Below are positions 13,894 through 22,600 of a stretch of DNA of 64,000 nucleotides, piece by piece. This stretch comes from Streptomyces kurssanovii (GTDB taxonomy: Bacteria; Actinomycetota; Actinomycetes; Streptomycetales; Streptomycetaceae). Where the stretch lies: the NCBI RefSeq assembly GCF_014649695.1, contig NZ_BMTN01000021.1, positions 1-64,000 on the forward strand. The letters are read 5' to 3'. Under the pieces are notes generated by a model. The model ran no database searches. It had not been told where the DNA came from and worked only from the letters and a program-made list of their open reading frames with translations. The stretch's first letter is position 1. Every line of letters begins with the position of its first letter. Made by a program: the position numbers and the translations under genes.

Positions 13894-15390
13894 ATGCCCG
13901 AACGCCGTACCGTCGCCCTTGTCACTCTCGGATGCGCCCGTAACGAGGTGGACTCGGAGGAGCTTGCAGGCCGCTTGGCAGCGGACGGCTGGGAGCTCGT
14001 CGAGGACGCCTCCGACGCCGACGTCGCCGTCGTCAACACCTGCGGATTCGTCGAAGCCGCCAAGAAGGACTCCGTCGACGCCCTGCTGGAAGCCAACGAT
14101 CTCAAGGATCACGGCAGAACCCAGGCCGTCGTCGCCGTCGGCTGCATGGCGGAGCGGTACGGCAAGGATCTCGCGGAGGCCCTCCCGGAGGCCGACGGCG
14201 TGCTCGGGTTCGACGACTACGCCGACATCTCCGACCGCCTGCAGACCATCCTCAGCGGAGGCGTCCACGCCTCCCACACCCCCCGCGACCGGCGCAAGCT
14301 CCTGCCGCTGAGCCCCGTCGAGCGGCAGCAGGCGACCGACGTGGCACTGCCCGGCCACGGCGAGGTGGCCCCGGCGCCCGAGGACCTGCCGGAAGGCGTC
14401 GCCCCGGAGTCCGGACCGCGCGCGCCGCTGCGGCGGCGGCTCGGCACGAGCCCCGTCGCCTCCGTGAAGCTGGCCTCCGGCTGCGACCGGCGCTGCTCCT
14501 TCTGCGCCATCCCGTCCTTCCGCGGCTCCTTCATCTCGCGCCGTCCGAGCGATGTCCTCGGCGAGACACGCTGGCTGGCGGAGCAGGGCGTCAAGGAGAT
14601 CATGCTGGTCTCCGAGAACAACACTTCCTACGGCAAGGACCTCGGCGACATCCGTCTGCTCGAGACGCTGCTGCCCGAGCTGGCGGCCGTCGACGGCATC
14701 GAGCGGGTCCGCGTCAGTTATCTGCAGCCGGCCGAGATGCGTCCCGGGCTGATCGACGTCCTCACCTCGACCCCGAAGGTCGCCCCCTACTTCGACCTGT
14801 CCTTCCAGCACTCCGCGCCGGGCGTGCTGCGGGCGATGCGCCGCTTCGGTGACACGGAGAGGTTCCTGGAGCTGCTGGAGACCATCCGTGGCAAGGCTCC
14901 GCAGGCCGGCGTGCGCTCGAACTTCATCGTCGGGTTCCCGGGCGAGACCGAGGCGGACTTCGCGGAGCTGGAACGCTTCATCTCGGCCGCGCGCCTGGAT
15001 GCCGTCGGTGTCTTCGGATACAGCGACGAAGAGGGCACAGAGGCCGTCAGCTACGACGGCAAGCTGGACGCCGACGTCATCGCGGAGCGGCTCGAGCACA
15101 TGTCGCGCATCGCCGACGAGCTCACCGCCCAACGGGCGGAGGAGCGCCTGGGTGAGACCCTTGAGGTACTCGTGGAGTCTGTCGACGACGAGGACGGCGC
15201 GGTGGGGCGTGCCGCTCACCAGGCGCCGGAGACCGACGGACAGGTCGTCTTCACGTCGGGCGAGGGCCTCGAGCCCGGTCGTATGGTCGTGGCGAAGGTC
15301 GTAGGCACCGAGGGTGTCGACCTGGTGGCCGAGTACTGCGAGGTCCTGGGGGCCGGCTCCCGAACCCCTGACGAGGAGGCGGGCAGATGA
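13894..15390 (+). CDS. rimO: Ribosomal protein S12 methylthiotransferase RimO
   Basis: A 498-residue radical-SAM enzyme that adds a methylthio group to an aspartate of ribosomal protein S12. The N-terminal UPF0004 domain holds the first cluster cysteines ([19 protein letters not shown]); the radical-SAM motif [10 protein letters not shown] places cluster cysteines at 197, 201 and 204; a TRAM domain ends the chain (about 420-490). A proline/acidic insertion of about 45 residues (about 150-185) precedes the radical-SAM domain. RimO is favoured over its paralogue MiaB, which is encoded separately at 41413. Its stop overlaps the pgsA start by 4 nt (ATGA), indicating translational coupling. Confidence 0.94.
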   Translation: MPERRTVALVTLGCARNEVDSEELAGRLAADGWELVEDASDADVAVVNTCGFVEAAKKDSVDALLEANDLKDHGRTQAVVAVGCMAERYGKDLAEALPEADGVLGFDDYADISDRLQTILSGGVHASHTPRDRRKLLPLSPVERQQATDVALPGHGEVAPAPEDLPEGVAPESGPRAPLRRRLGTSPVASVKLASGCDRRCSFCAIPSFRGSFISRRPSDVLGETRWLAEQGVKEIMLVSENNTSYGKDLGDIRLLETLLPELAAVDGIERVRVSYLQPAEMRPGLIDVLTSTPKVAPYFDLSFQHSAPGVLRAMRRFGDTERFLELLETIRGKAPQAGVRSNFIVGFPGETEADFAELERFISAARLDAVGVFGYSDEEGTEAVSYDGKLDADVIAERLEHMSRIADELTAQRAEERLGETLEVLVESVDDEDGAVGRAAHQAPETDGQVVFTSGEGLEPGRMVVAKVVGTEGVDLVAEYCEVLGAGSRTPDEEAGR

Positions 15391-16052
15391 CCGGAGTGCC
15401 GGCATCCGCGGCGGGCGGGACCGGAAGGCCGGCGCCCGGCGGCAAGCTGGGCGCTGCGGCCGTCAATCAGGCCAGCCTGTGGAACATCGCCAATATTCTG
15501 ACCATGGTGCGGCTCGTCCTCGTGCCGGCCTTCGTCGTGCTGCTGCTGCAGGACGGCGGCTACGACCCGGCCTGGCGGGCCTGGGCATGGGCGGCGTTCG
15601 CCGTCGCCATGATCACCGACATCTTCGACGGGCACCTCGCCCGCACGTACAACCTGGTCACCGACTTCGGGAAGATCGCGGACCCGATCGCCGACAAGGC
15701 GATCATGGCGGCGGGACTGATCAGTCTCTCCGCCCTGGGAGACCTTCCGTGGTGGGTGACCGGAGTCATCCTCTTCCGTGAGCTCGGGATCACGCTGATG
15801 CGGTTCTGGGTGATCAGGCACGCGGTGATCCCGGCCAGCCGCGGCGGCAAGATGAAGACGCTCGCGCAGGGCACCGCTGTGGGCATGTACGTCCTGGCGC
15901 TGACGGGACCGCTGGCGACGCTGCGGTTCTGGGTGATGGCTCTCGCCGTCGTGCTGACGGTCGTCACCGGCCTCGACTACGTGCGGCAGGCGATCGTGCT
16001 GAGGCGCAAGGGGCTCGCTGCCGAGCGGGCCGGGGCGGGCTCCTCGAAGTGA
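15387..16052 (+). CDS. pgsA: CDP-diacylglycerol--glycerol-3-phosphate 3-phosphatidyltransferase
   Basis: A 221-residue integral membrane enzyme making phosphatidylglycerol phosphate, the committed step to phosphatidylglycerol and cardiolipin. The CDP-alcohol phosphotransferase signature is complete (DIFDGHLAR...[11 protein letters not shown], four catalytic aspartates). About five to six transmembrane helices are visible. It overlaps rimO by 4 nt and cinA by 4 nt, so the three genes form a coupled operon. Streptomyces carry several paralogues of this family, so assignment to PgsA rather than another phosphatidyl-alcohol synthase rests on the short length and the rimO/cinA context. Confidence 0.88.
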   Translation: MTGVPASAAGGTGRPAPGGKLGAAAVNQASLWNIANILTMVRLVLVPAFVVLLLQDGGYDPAWRAWAWAAFAVAMITDIFDGHLARTYNLVTDFGKIADPIADKAIMAAGLISLSALGDLPWWVTGVILFRELGITLMRFWVIRHAVIPASRGGKMKTLAQGTAVGMYVLALTGPLATLRFWVMALAVVLTVVTGLDYVRQAIVLRRKGLAAERAGAGSSK

Positions 16053-16558
16053 GTGGGGCCGCCGCAGTCCTGGCGCTGCTTGCGGAGCGTGGTCAGACCT
16101 TGGCCGCCGCGGAGTCCCTCACGGGCGGTCTCGTGGCCGCGGAGCTCACTTCTGTGCCCGGGGCCTCGAAAGTCTTCCGCGGTTCCGTCACGGCGTACGC
16201 CACCACTCTCAAGAGGGATGTCCTGGGCGTCGACGCTGTCCTTCTGGCGGAGTGCGGACCGGTCGATCCGCTGGTCGCGTCGCAGATGGCGGCCGGTGTC
16301 CGGGACGTCATGGGAGCCGATTGGGGTCTGGCGACCACCGGGGTGGCGGGCCCCGATCCACAGGACGGGCGGCCCGTCGGGACGGTATATGTGGCTGTCA
16401 CGGGACCGGCGGGAGCCGGGAAAGTTGCCGCATTGCGGTTGAACGGCGACCGCGGGGAAATCCGTAGAGAGAGTGTACGGAGCGTGCTGGAGCTGCTGCA
16501 CGAGGAACTGCGCGAGAACGCGCGGGCACAGGATACGGAACAGAACGGGGGGAATTGA
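16049..16558 (+). CDS. cinA: CinA C-terminal-type nicotinamide-nucleotide amidohydrolase
   Basis: A 169-residue stand-alone CinA C-terminal domain (PncC type), which deamidates nicotinamide mononucleotide to nicotinate mononucleotide for NAD recycling. Conserved segments AAAESLTGGLVAAELTSVPGAS, GSVTAYATTLKRDVLGV and GVAGPDPQDGRPVGTVYVA are all present (quoted in short parts of the family signature). The N-terminal MoCF-like domain of full-length CinA is absent, as usual in actinomycetes. GTG overlaps the pgsA stop (GTGA). It is upstream of clgR by 109 nt. Confidence 0.9.
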   Translation: MSGAAAVLALLAERGQTLAAAESLTGGLVAAELTSVPGASKVFRGSVTAYATTLKRDVLGVDAVLLAECGPVDPLVASQMAAGVRDVMGADWGLATTGVAGPDPQDGRPVGTVYVAVTGPAGAGKVAALRLNGDRGEIRRESVRSVLELLHEELRENARAQDTEQNGGN

Positions 16559-16667
16559 TGTTTGCAGCCCTGAGTGAACACGACATCGCTCCCCGCACGG
16601 CCGCCGCGCAAGGCGGTACGGTGGGGCGTGAAGGATGCGGCTACGCGGTCCGAGGAGGGAGCCACCG

Positions 16668-17048
16668 ATGATTCTGCTCCGTCGCCTGCTTGGTGACGTG
16701 CTGCGTCGGCAGCGCCAGCGCCAGGGCCGTACTCTGCGCGAAGTCTCCTCGTCCGCCCGAGTCTCGCTCGGCTATCTCTCCGAGGTGGAGCGGGGGCAGA
16801 AGGAGGCATCCTCCGAGCTGCTCTCCGCGATCTGCGACGCGCTTGACGTACGGATGTCCGAGCTCATGCGTGAAGTGAGCGACGAACTGTCGCTGGCCGA
16901 ACTGGCCGAGTCGGCAGCCGCCGGCGAGGTGCCCGCACCGGTACGTCCCATGCTGGGTTCCGTCTCCGTGACGTCGGTGGCAGGTGTGCCGACGGAGCGT
17001 GTGACGATCAAGGCACCCGCGGAAGCGGTCGACGTCGTCGCCGCCTGA
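16668..17048 (+). CDS. clgR: ClgR, XRE-family activator of clp/lon protease genes
   Basis: A 126-residue DNA-binding protein. The helix-turn-helix (about 9-62) contains [16 protein letters not shown] and [17 protein letters not shown], which I recognise as ClgR, the activator of clpP1P2, clpC and lon in Streptomyces. The chain ends in VVAA; published work on S. lividans ClgR showed that C-terminal alanines make it a ClpP substrate, so the end seen here fits feedback by proteolysis. AGGAGG lies 9 nt before the ATG; upstream alternative starts are not supported. Position just after cinA/pgsA matches the mycobacterial pgsA3-clgR arrangement. Confidence 0.9.
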   Translation: MILLRRLLGDVLRRQRQRQGRTLREVSSSARVSLGYLSEVERGQKEASSELLSAICDALDVRMSELMREVSDELSLAELAESAAAGEVPAPVRPMLGSVSVTSVAGVPTERVTIKAPAEAVDVVAA

Positions 17049-17092
17049 TCGCAGGTCCTGCACCATCCCGCACGGTATCTCTGTTTGAGCTG

Positions 17093-17128
17093 GGCCCTGA
17101 TCGGTACTCGACACCGGTCAGGGCCTTT
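17093..17128 (+). terminator. Terminator after clgR
   Basis: GGCCCTGA (17093-17100) pairs with TCAGGGCC (17118-17125), with an inner GGT/ACC pair, followed by TTT. It ends the rimO-clgR group before dps. Confidence 0.7.
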
Positions 17129-17228
17129 CGCTTGGGCAGGCGCAGTGCTCGACCGTCTGTCCCGAATGGCTCTTTTCGGTAGTTATGCAATCGTGGACGG
17201 TAGTCGGCGAACCGAGTGGAGGACGTGG

Positions 17229-17699
17229 ATGTCTGTCGTGAAGAGCACTCTGTCCGATGCGGACCTCAAGACGGTCGGCGATGCGCTGAAGGGTGCGCTG
17301 GTGGATCTGGTGGACCTCGGCCTGGTGGCCAAGCAGGTGCACTGGAACGTGGTCGGCCCCCGCTTCAGGTCCGTGCACCTGCAGCTCGACGAGGTCGTCG
17401 ACACCGCACGGCAGCACTCCGACATGGTCGCGGAGCGGGCGTCGGCGATGGGCGTGGCGCCTGACGGCCGGGCCGCGACAGTGGCCGCGCAGAGCGCGAT
17501 CGGCTCCGTTCCCGAGGGCTGGATCAAGGACGTCGATGTCGTGCGGACCATGATCGATTCCCTTGGGGCCGTCGTCGGGCGCATGCGTGAGCGCATCGAG
17601 GCGACCGCCGAGCCGGACCCGGTGAGCCAGGACATCTTGATCCAGCTCACGGCGGACCTCGAAAAGCATGCCTGGATGTTCCAAGCGGAGAACGCGTGA
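17229..17699 (+). CDS. dps: Dps-family ferritin-like DNA-protection protein
   Basis: A 156-residue member of the Dps/miniferritin family, which assembles into dodecamers, oxidises and stores iron, and protects or compacts DNA. The N-terminal ferroxidase region KQVHWNVVGPRFRSVHLQLDE and following D...D..AER are present. GGAGG 6 nt before the ATG fixes the start. By synteny it corresponds to one of the three S. coelicolor Dps proteins (DpsB position as I recall). It is a single-gene unit after the clgR terminator. Confidence 0.9.
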   Translation: MSVVKSTLSDADLKTVGDALKGALVDLVDLGLVAKQVHWNVVGPRFRSVHLQLDEVVDTARQHSDMVAERASAMGVAPDGRAATVAAQSAIGSVPEGWIKDVDVVRTMIDSLGAVVGRMRERIEATAEPDPVSQDILIQLTADLEKHAWMFQAENA

Positions 17700-17800
17700 C
17701 GTCGAGCGCGCGATCGCTGCCCGCGCGCGCCGGGTCGCCCAACCGTGCGCCCTCCCCGCGGCCCGGCGCGTCGCATTAGCGTGGGCCGGAGGAGGCAGCC

Positions 17801-18040
17801 ATGGCAGTACGCGGGGCGGCCCTCGTGCCCGTTGTCGCGCTCGGACTCGTCGTGGGCGGCTTGTGGTGGTGGGCCGTGCTTCGGCTCGCCCTGGTACCGG
17901 AGCACTCCGGCGTCGTCGAAGGGGCGGTGGCCGCGAGCGGTTGGGGCCTCAGTCTGCTCCCGGTTCATGCGACGGCGGCCCGCCGGGCTACCAGGGCATC
18001 ACGACGCCCCCGTTCGGACGGCATATCTGACCCGTCGTGA
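17801..18040 (+). CDS. Small membrane protein, unknown function
   Basis: A 79-residue ORF with a strong GGAGGAGG ribosome site 5 nt before its ATG. One or two hydrophobic helices (about 5-30 and 40-55) precede a basic, Arg-rich tail. Its last 53 bp overlap the 3' end of the convergent SDR gene. The ribosome site argues for a real gene, but the arginine-rich tail lies in the antisense overlap and may be less constrained. No function can be assigned. Confidence 0.5.
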   Translation: MAVRGAALVPVVALGLVVGGLWWWAVLRLALVPEHSGVVEGAVAASGWGLSLLPVHATAARRATRASRRPRSDGISDPS

Positions 18041-18749
18041 ACGACGAGGCATCGCAAGCGAGATGAAGAACCGTGTGGGCGATGTCCGCGGGCTCGCCCA
18101 CGCGTCCGAGGGGTGACAACCGTGCCATCGCGGTCTCTGTCCTGTGCTGCAGGCCGGTCTCATGACGGTCGGTCATCGGTGTGCGGACCCAGCCCGGGGC
18201 GACCGCGTTCACGCGTATCCCGTGCGGGCCGAGTTCGGTCGCCAGCGTCCTGGTGAGCTGGACGACGGCGGCCTTGGACGCGCTGTAGCAGAGCAGGCCG
18301 GCGTTGGCCGCGTCCACCGCGCCGGAGGCCATCGTGACGATGGAGCCGCCGCCCGCCGGGATCATGGCGCGGGCTGCCGCCCGGCAGGCGTACAGCACGC
18401 CTTTGAAATTGACGGCCATGACGCGGTCCAGGTCCTCCTCCCGGGTCTCGAGGACCGGACTCGTGTGCATGATCCCGGCGACGGCGGCCATGACGTCAAG
18501 GCGGACCGCGCTCGCGACCGCCGCCTCGATGGCTGTGCGGTCGGTGACGTCGAGGGTGTGCGTGTGGGCCTTGCCCCCGGTGGTTTCGATCAGGGAGCGG
18601 GTCCCGGCGAGACCGTGCCCGTCCAGGTCGGCGCAGTGGACCACCGCTCCCGCCTCGGCGAGCAGTACGGCGCAGGCGCGACCGATTCCGCCTGCCGCTC
18701 CGGTGACGAATGCGGTGCGGCCGGTGAGGTCGTACGCCGAGAGGGCCAT
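17988..18749 (-). CDS. SDR-family NAD(P)-dependent oxidoreductase
   Basis: A 253-residue classical short-chain dehydrogenase/reductase. It has the cofactor motif TGAAGGIGRA (TGxxxGxG), an acidic residue (CADLDG) after beta-2 that suggests NAD preference, the NFKG segment, and the catalytic Ser-Tyr-Lys (MASGAVD...YSASK). Substrate is unknown. The ATG at 18749 is preferred because TTGACG/TACGTT promoter elements lie directly upstream and the -10 box ends 6 nt before it, so the mRNA is probably leaderless. A near-perfect palindrome covers the -35. The gene is monocistronic and convergent to a small membrane ORF. Confidence 0.88.
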   Translation of the reverse strand: MALSAYDLTGRTAFVTGAAGGIGRACAVLLAEAGAVVHCADLDGHGLAGTRSLIETTGGKAHTHTLDVTDRTAIEAAVASAVRLDVMAAVAGIMHTSPVLETREEDLDRVMAVNFKGVLYACRAAARAMIPAGGGSIVTMASGAVDAANAGLLCYSASKAAVVQLTRTLATELGPHGIRVNAVAPGWVRTPMTDRHETGLQHRTETAMARLSPLGRVGEPADIAHTVLHLACDASSFTTGQICRPNGGVVMPW

Positions 18750-18755
18750 GCGGGG

Positions 18756-18785
18756 AACGTACGACGTAATCTGACGGACCGTCAA
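18756..18785 (-). promoter_or_regulatory. Promoter with overlapping palindromic operator (SDR gene)
   Basis: On the minus strand TTGACG (18785-18780), 18 nt, TACGTT (18761-18756), then 6 nt to ATG. TGACGGACCGTCA (18772-18784) is a 13-bp palindrome except for its central base and overlaps the -35, the typical placement of a TetR/GntR-type repressor site. The regulator is not encoded next to it. Confidence 0.6.
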
Positions 18786-18825
18786 TCAGGTGCGCCCGGC
18801 TCTTCTTCCGGGGAGCGGTGCGGCG

Positions 18826-19629
18826 TCAGGGCGTGGGGCCGGTCTGACAGCGCGGACACCAGTAGGTCGGACGCTCACGGCCCGCCTCACCCTGGTCGGC
18901 CTTGCGCACGGACGTACCGCAGCGCGGGCAGGGGCGGCCCTCGCGTCCGTACACGTACAGCTTCTGGGACGGATTGCGGCCGCTGGTCATGGTGCGCCGG
19001 TCGAAGCGCCGCTTGTTGGCCTCGAGGAGCCGCTGCGCGGTGGCCACCAGCCGCTCGGGGATGCCCGTCCGTAGGTCACCGACCGGCAGCCATGGTGTGA
19101 CACGGGCCAGGAAGGCCAGCTCCGACTTGTAGACATTGCCGATCCCGGCGAGGTTGCGCTGGTCCAGGAGTGCTTCCCCGAGCGGCCGGAGGGGGTCGGC
19201 GAGCAGGTTCGCCACGGCTCGCTCAGGATCCCAGTCCGGGCCGAGGAGGTCGGGTCCGAGATGGCCGACGGCGTCCTCCTCTTCCACGGTACGGAGCAGC
19301 TCGACGACGGGGAGGCGATATCCGACGGCGGTACGGGTCTCGTTGCCCAGGATCGCGCGGATCTCGTGCGACGGGCCGCCGCTCCAGCGCGCACTCACGT
19401 CGTACACCCGCCATGAGCCGTCCATGCCGAGGTGAGAGTGCAGGGTCAGTCCGCCCTCGAACCGGGTGAGGAGATGCTTGCCGCGCGGGGTCACGTCCAG
19501 GACGGTCCGGCCGGTCAGGTCCGCCGTGGCGAAGCGTGGGACACGGAGGTCGGAACGGGTCACGACCTGGCCGGCCAGTGCCTCGTGCAGATGATGGGCG
19601 GTCAGCCAGACGGTGTCTCCTTCGGGCAT
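18826..19629 (-). CDS. nei: Endonuclease VIII-like DNA glycosylase (Nei family)
   Basis: A 267-residue bifunctional glycosylase/AP lyase that removes oxidised bases. It begins MPEGDTVW, where Pro2 and Glu3 are the catalytic residues of the Fpg/Nei superfamily and MPEGDT marks the Nei branch. The helix-two-turn-helix (LLDQRNLAGIGNVYKSE) and a C-terminal zinc finger (CPRCG...CPRCQ) are intact. The start must be this ATG because Pro2 is needed for catalysis. It lies 45 nt downstream of lhr in the same direction; the same lhr-nei pair occurs in mycobacteria (Rv3296-Rv3297), pointing to joint repair work. Confidence 0.92.
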   Translation of the reverse strand: MPEGDTVWLTAHHLHEALAGQVVTRSDLRVPRFATADLTGRTVLDVTPRGKHLLTRFEGGLTLHSHLGMDGSWRVYDVSARWSGGPSHEIRAILGNETRTAVGYRLPVVELLRTVEEEDAVGHLGPDLLGPDWDPERAVANLLADPLRPLGEALLDQRNLAGIGNVYKSELAFLARVTPWLPVGDLRTGIPERLVATAQRLLEANKRRFDRRTMTSGRNPSQKLYVYGREGRPCPRCGTSVRKADQGEAGRERPTYWCPRCQTGPTP

Positions 19630-19674
19630 GGACCCATGATGCGCGACGGGCGGGCCGGGCGGGTGCCGGGGCGG

Positions 19675-22600
19675 TCACGGGCGCAGGCGCAGCCCCCGTG
19701 GTGTGGCATGGAATCCGGCGCTCTCCAAGGCGCGAGCCAGCGGTGCCGTCAGGGCCGGCGCTCCGTTGGCGCGCTCCACCGTGACCGTGCCGAGGGCGCC
19801 TTCGCGGGCCGCGGCGGCGAGCGCGTCGGCCGCCGCGTGCAGCGCCGGCGCATCCGGGTCGGTCGCCCAGGCGAGCAGCGTCTTGCCGCCGCGCTCCATG
19901 TACAGCGTCAGCTCCCCGTCGACCAGGACCACCAGCGAGCCCGCTTTCCGGCCCGGCTTGTGGCCGGCCCCCTCCGGCGGCTCCGGCCAGGGCAGTGCCG
20001 CCCCGTAGGCGTTCGCGGGGTCGGCAGCGGCCAGGACCACCGCGCGGGGCGCGGCCTGTCCCTCGGCACGGTCCCGCGCGGAGGAAGCCGCTCGCAGGCG
20101 GTCGACCGCGCCGTCCATCGCGAACTGGGCGGCGCCCAGCCCTTCGACGACGTAGCCACGGCGCGCCTGTCCGCTGTCCTCGAAGGCCGACAGGACGCGG
20201 TACACGGCGGAGAAGCCGCCCTCCACGCCCTCGGCTGCCACCGCGCCCCGCGTCACCACACCATGGCGGTCCAGCAGGGTCCGGGCCAGGGCGTGCGCCC
20301 GGTGGGTCGGATCCTGCTCGAGGGACGGCAGCAGCGACCAGCGGCCGCTCACCGTGGGAGGACCGGTACGGGATGCGGGACGCGCCGCTGCCGTCAGGCT
20401 TCCGTAGCGGCCACGGGGGACCGTCCGTCTGGCGCGGTGGGCCGTGGAGCCCGCCGTGCGACCGGAGCCGAGCATGGCCCTCAACGGTGCGAGCGTGTCG
20501 TTGGTGAGCCGGCCGGACCAGGCGAGATCCCACACGATCTCGGCCAGTTGCGGGTCGGTGGCGTCGGGATGCGTGGTCGCGCGGACCTGGTCGGCGATCT
20601 GGCGGAAGAACAGGCCGTACCCACCGGAGAGAGCGGTGAGCACCGATTCGTGCAGAGCCGTCAGCTCCAGCGGGTGCGGCGGGGGCAGCAGCAGTGGAGC
20701 GGCGTCGGCCAGATAGAGCGCGACCCACCCGTCCTTGCCGGGCAGAGCGCCGGCACCCGCCCACAACACCTCGCCGCTCGTGGTCAGTTCGTCCAGGAGG
20801 GTGCTGCTGTAGTGGGAGACGCGGGAAGGGAGGACCAGCTTCTCCAGGGCGGAGGCCGGCACGGAGGCACCTTGCAGTTGCTCGATGGCGCGGGCGAGGC
20901 CGTCGATGCCGCGCAGGCTGCTGCTCCCCAGGTGCTGCCACTGGGGCAGGAAGGAGGCCAGCGCGGCGGGCGGCACCGGCTCCAACTCGTGCCGGAGCGC
21001 CGCCAGGGAACGTCTGCGCAGCCGGCGCAGCACGCCCGCGTCGCACCATTCCTGGCCGATGCCGGAGGGGTGGAACTCGCCCTGTACGACCCTGCCGCTC
21101 GCGGCCAGGCGCTGGAGTCCGCCGTCGGTGACCGCCGCGCCGAGGCCGAAGCGGGCGGCGGCCTGGGCGGAGGTGAAGGGACCGTGGGTGCGGGCGAAGC
21201 GGGCGAGGAGGTCACCGAACGGATCCTTGACGGGCTCGGTGAACGCCTCCGGGACGCCCACGGGCAGCGCCGTGCCCAGCGCGTCGCGCAGCCGCCCCGC
21301 GTCCTCGACCGCCGCCCAGTGGTCCGCGCCGGCGATGCGGACGCGGATGGCGCGACGGGACGCGGCGAGCTCCTGCGGCCAGGCGGGGTCGCTGCCGCGC
21401 TCGACGAGCTCCGCCTCCGTCAGCGGACCGAGGACGCGCAGCAGGTCGGCCACACCCTCCACGTCCTTGATCCGCCGTTCCTCGGTCAGCCACTGCAGCT
21501 CCCGCTCCAGCTCGGTGAGCACATCGGCGTCCAGCAGTTCCCTCAGCTCCGCCTGGCCGAGCAGCTCGGACAGCAGCCGGGAGTCCAGGGACAGTGCGGC
21601 GGCCCGGCGCTCGGCGAGCGGCGAGTCCCCCTCGTAGAGGAACTGGGCGACGTAGCCGAACAGCAGGGAGCGGGCGAAGGGGGAGGGCTCGGGTGTGGTG
21701 ACCTCGACCAGACGGACGCGGCGGGACTCGATGTCGCCCATCAGTTCGGTGAGCCCGGGGACGTCGAAGACGTCCTGGAGGCACTCGCGGACCGCCTCCA
21801 GGACGATCGGGAACGAACCGAACTCACTGGCGACCTGCAACAGCTGGGCGGCGCGCTGCCGCTGCTGCCACAGCGGGGTGCGCTTGCCGGGACTCCGTCG
21901 CGGCAGCAGCAGCGCCCGGGCGGCGCACTCGCGGAACCGGGAGGCGAACAGGGCGGATCCGCCGACCTGGTCCGTCACGATCTGACTGATCTCGCCCTTG
22001 TCGAAGACGGCGTCGCCGGCGCCGACGGGCGCCTGCTCGCTGTCGTACGCCCCGTCCGGTGAGGCGTCCAGCTGCACCGGGTCCTGGTCGAGCAGGTCGA
22101 GCCCCATCAGGTCGGCGTCCGGCAGGCGCAGCACGATGCCGTCGTCGGCGTGCATCACCTGCGCGTCCATGCCGTAGCGCTCGGCGAGACGGGCGCCCAG
22201 CGCCAGTGCCCACGGCGCGTGGACCTGGGCGCCGAACGGGGAATGGATCACGACCCGCCAGTCGCCCAGCTCGTCCCGGAACCGCTCCACCAGGATCGTC
22301 CGGTCGTCGGGGACATGGCCGCAGGCCCGGCGCTGCTCGTCGAGGTAGGCCAGCACATTGTCCGCGGCCCAGGCGTCCAGACCGGCGGCCAGCAGGCGCA
22401 GCCGGCCGTCCTCGGAGGTCAGGCCGCCGACCTCCCGCAGGAAAGCGCCGACGGCCCGGCCGAGCTCCAGCGGCCGGCCCAGCTGGTCGCCTTTCCAGAA
22501 CGGCAGCCGCCCGGGCACCCCGGGGGCGGGGGAGACCAGCACCCGGTCGCGGGTGATGTCCTCGATCCGCCATGACGTGGTGCCCAGCGTGAATACGTCG

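Noticed and set aside
19223-21049. 608-codon frame within lhr on the same strand
   Set aside because: Arg/Gly/Pro-rich with no domains; it is an out-of-frame reading of lhr, whose own frame has complete helicase motifs.
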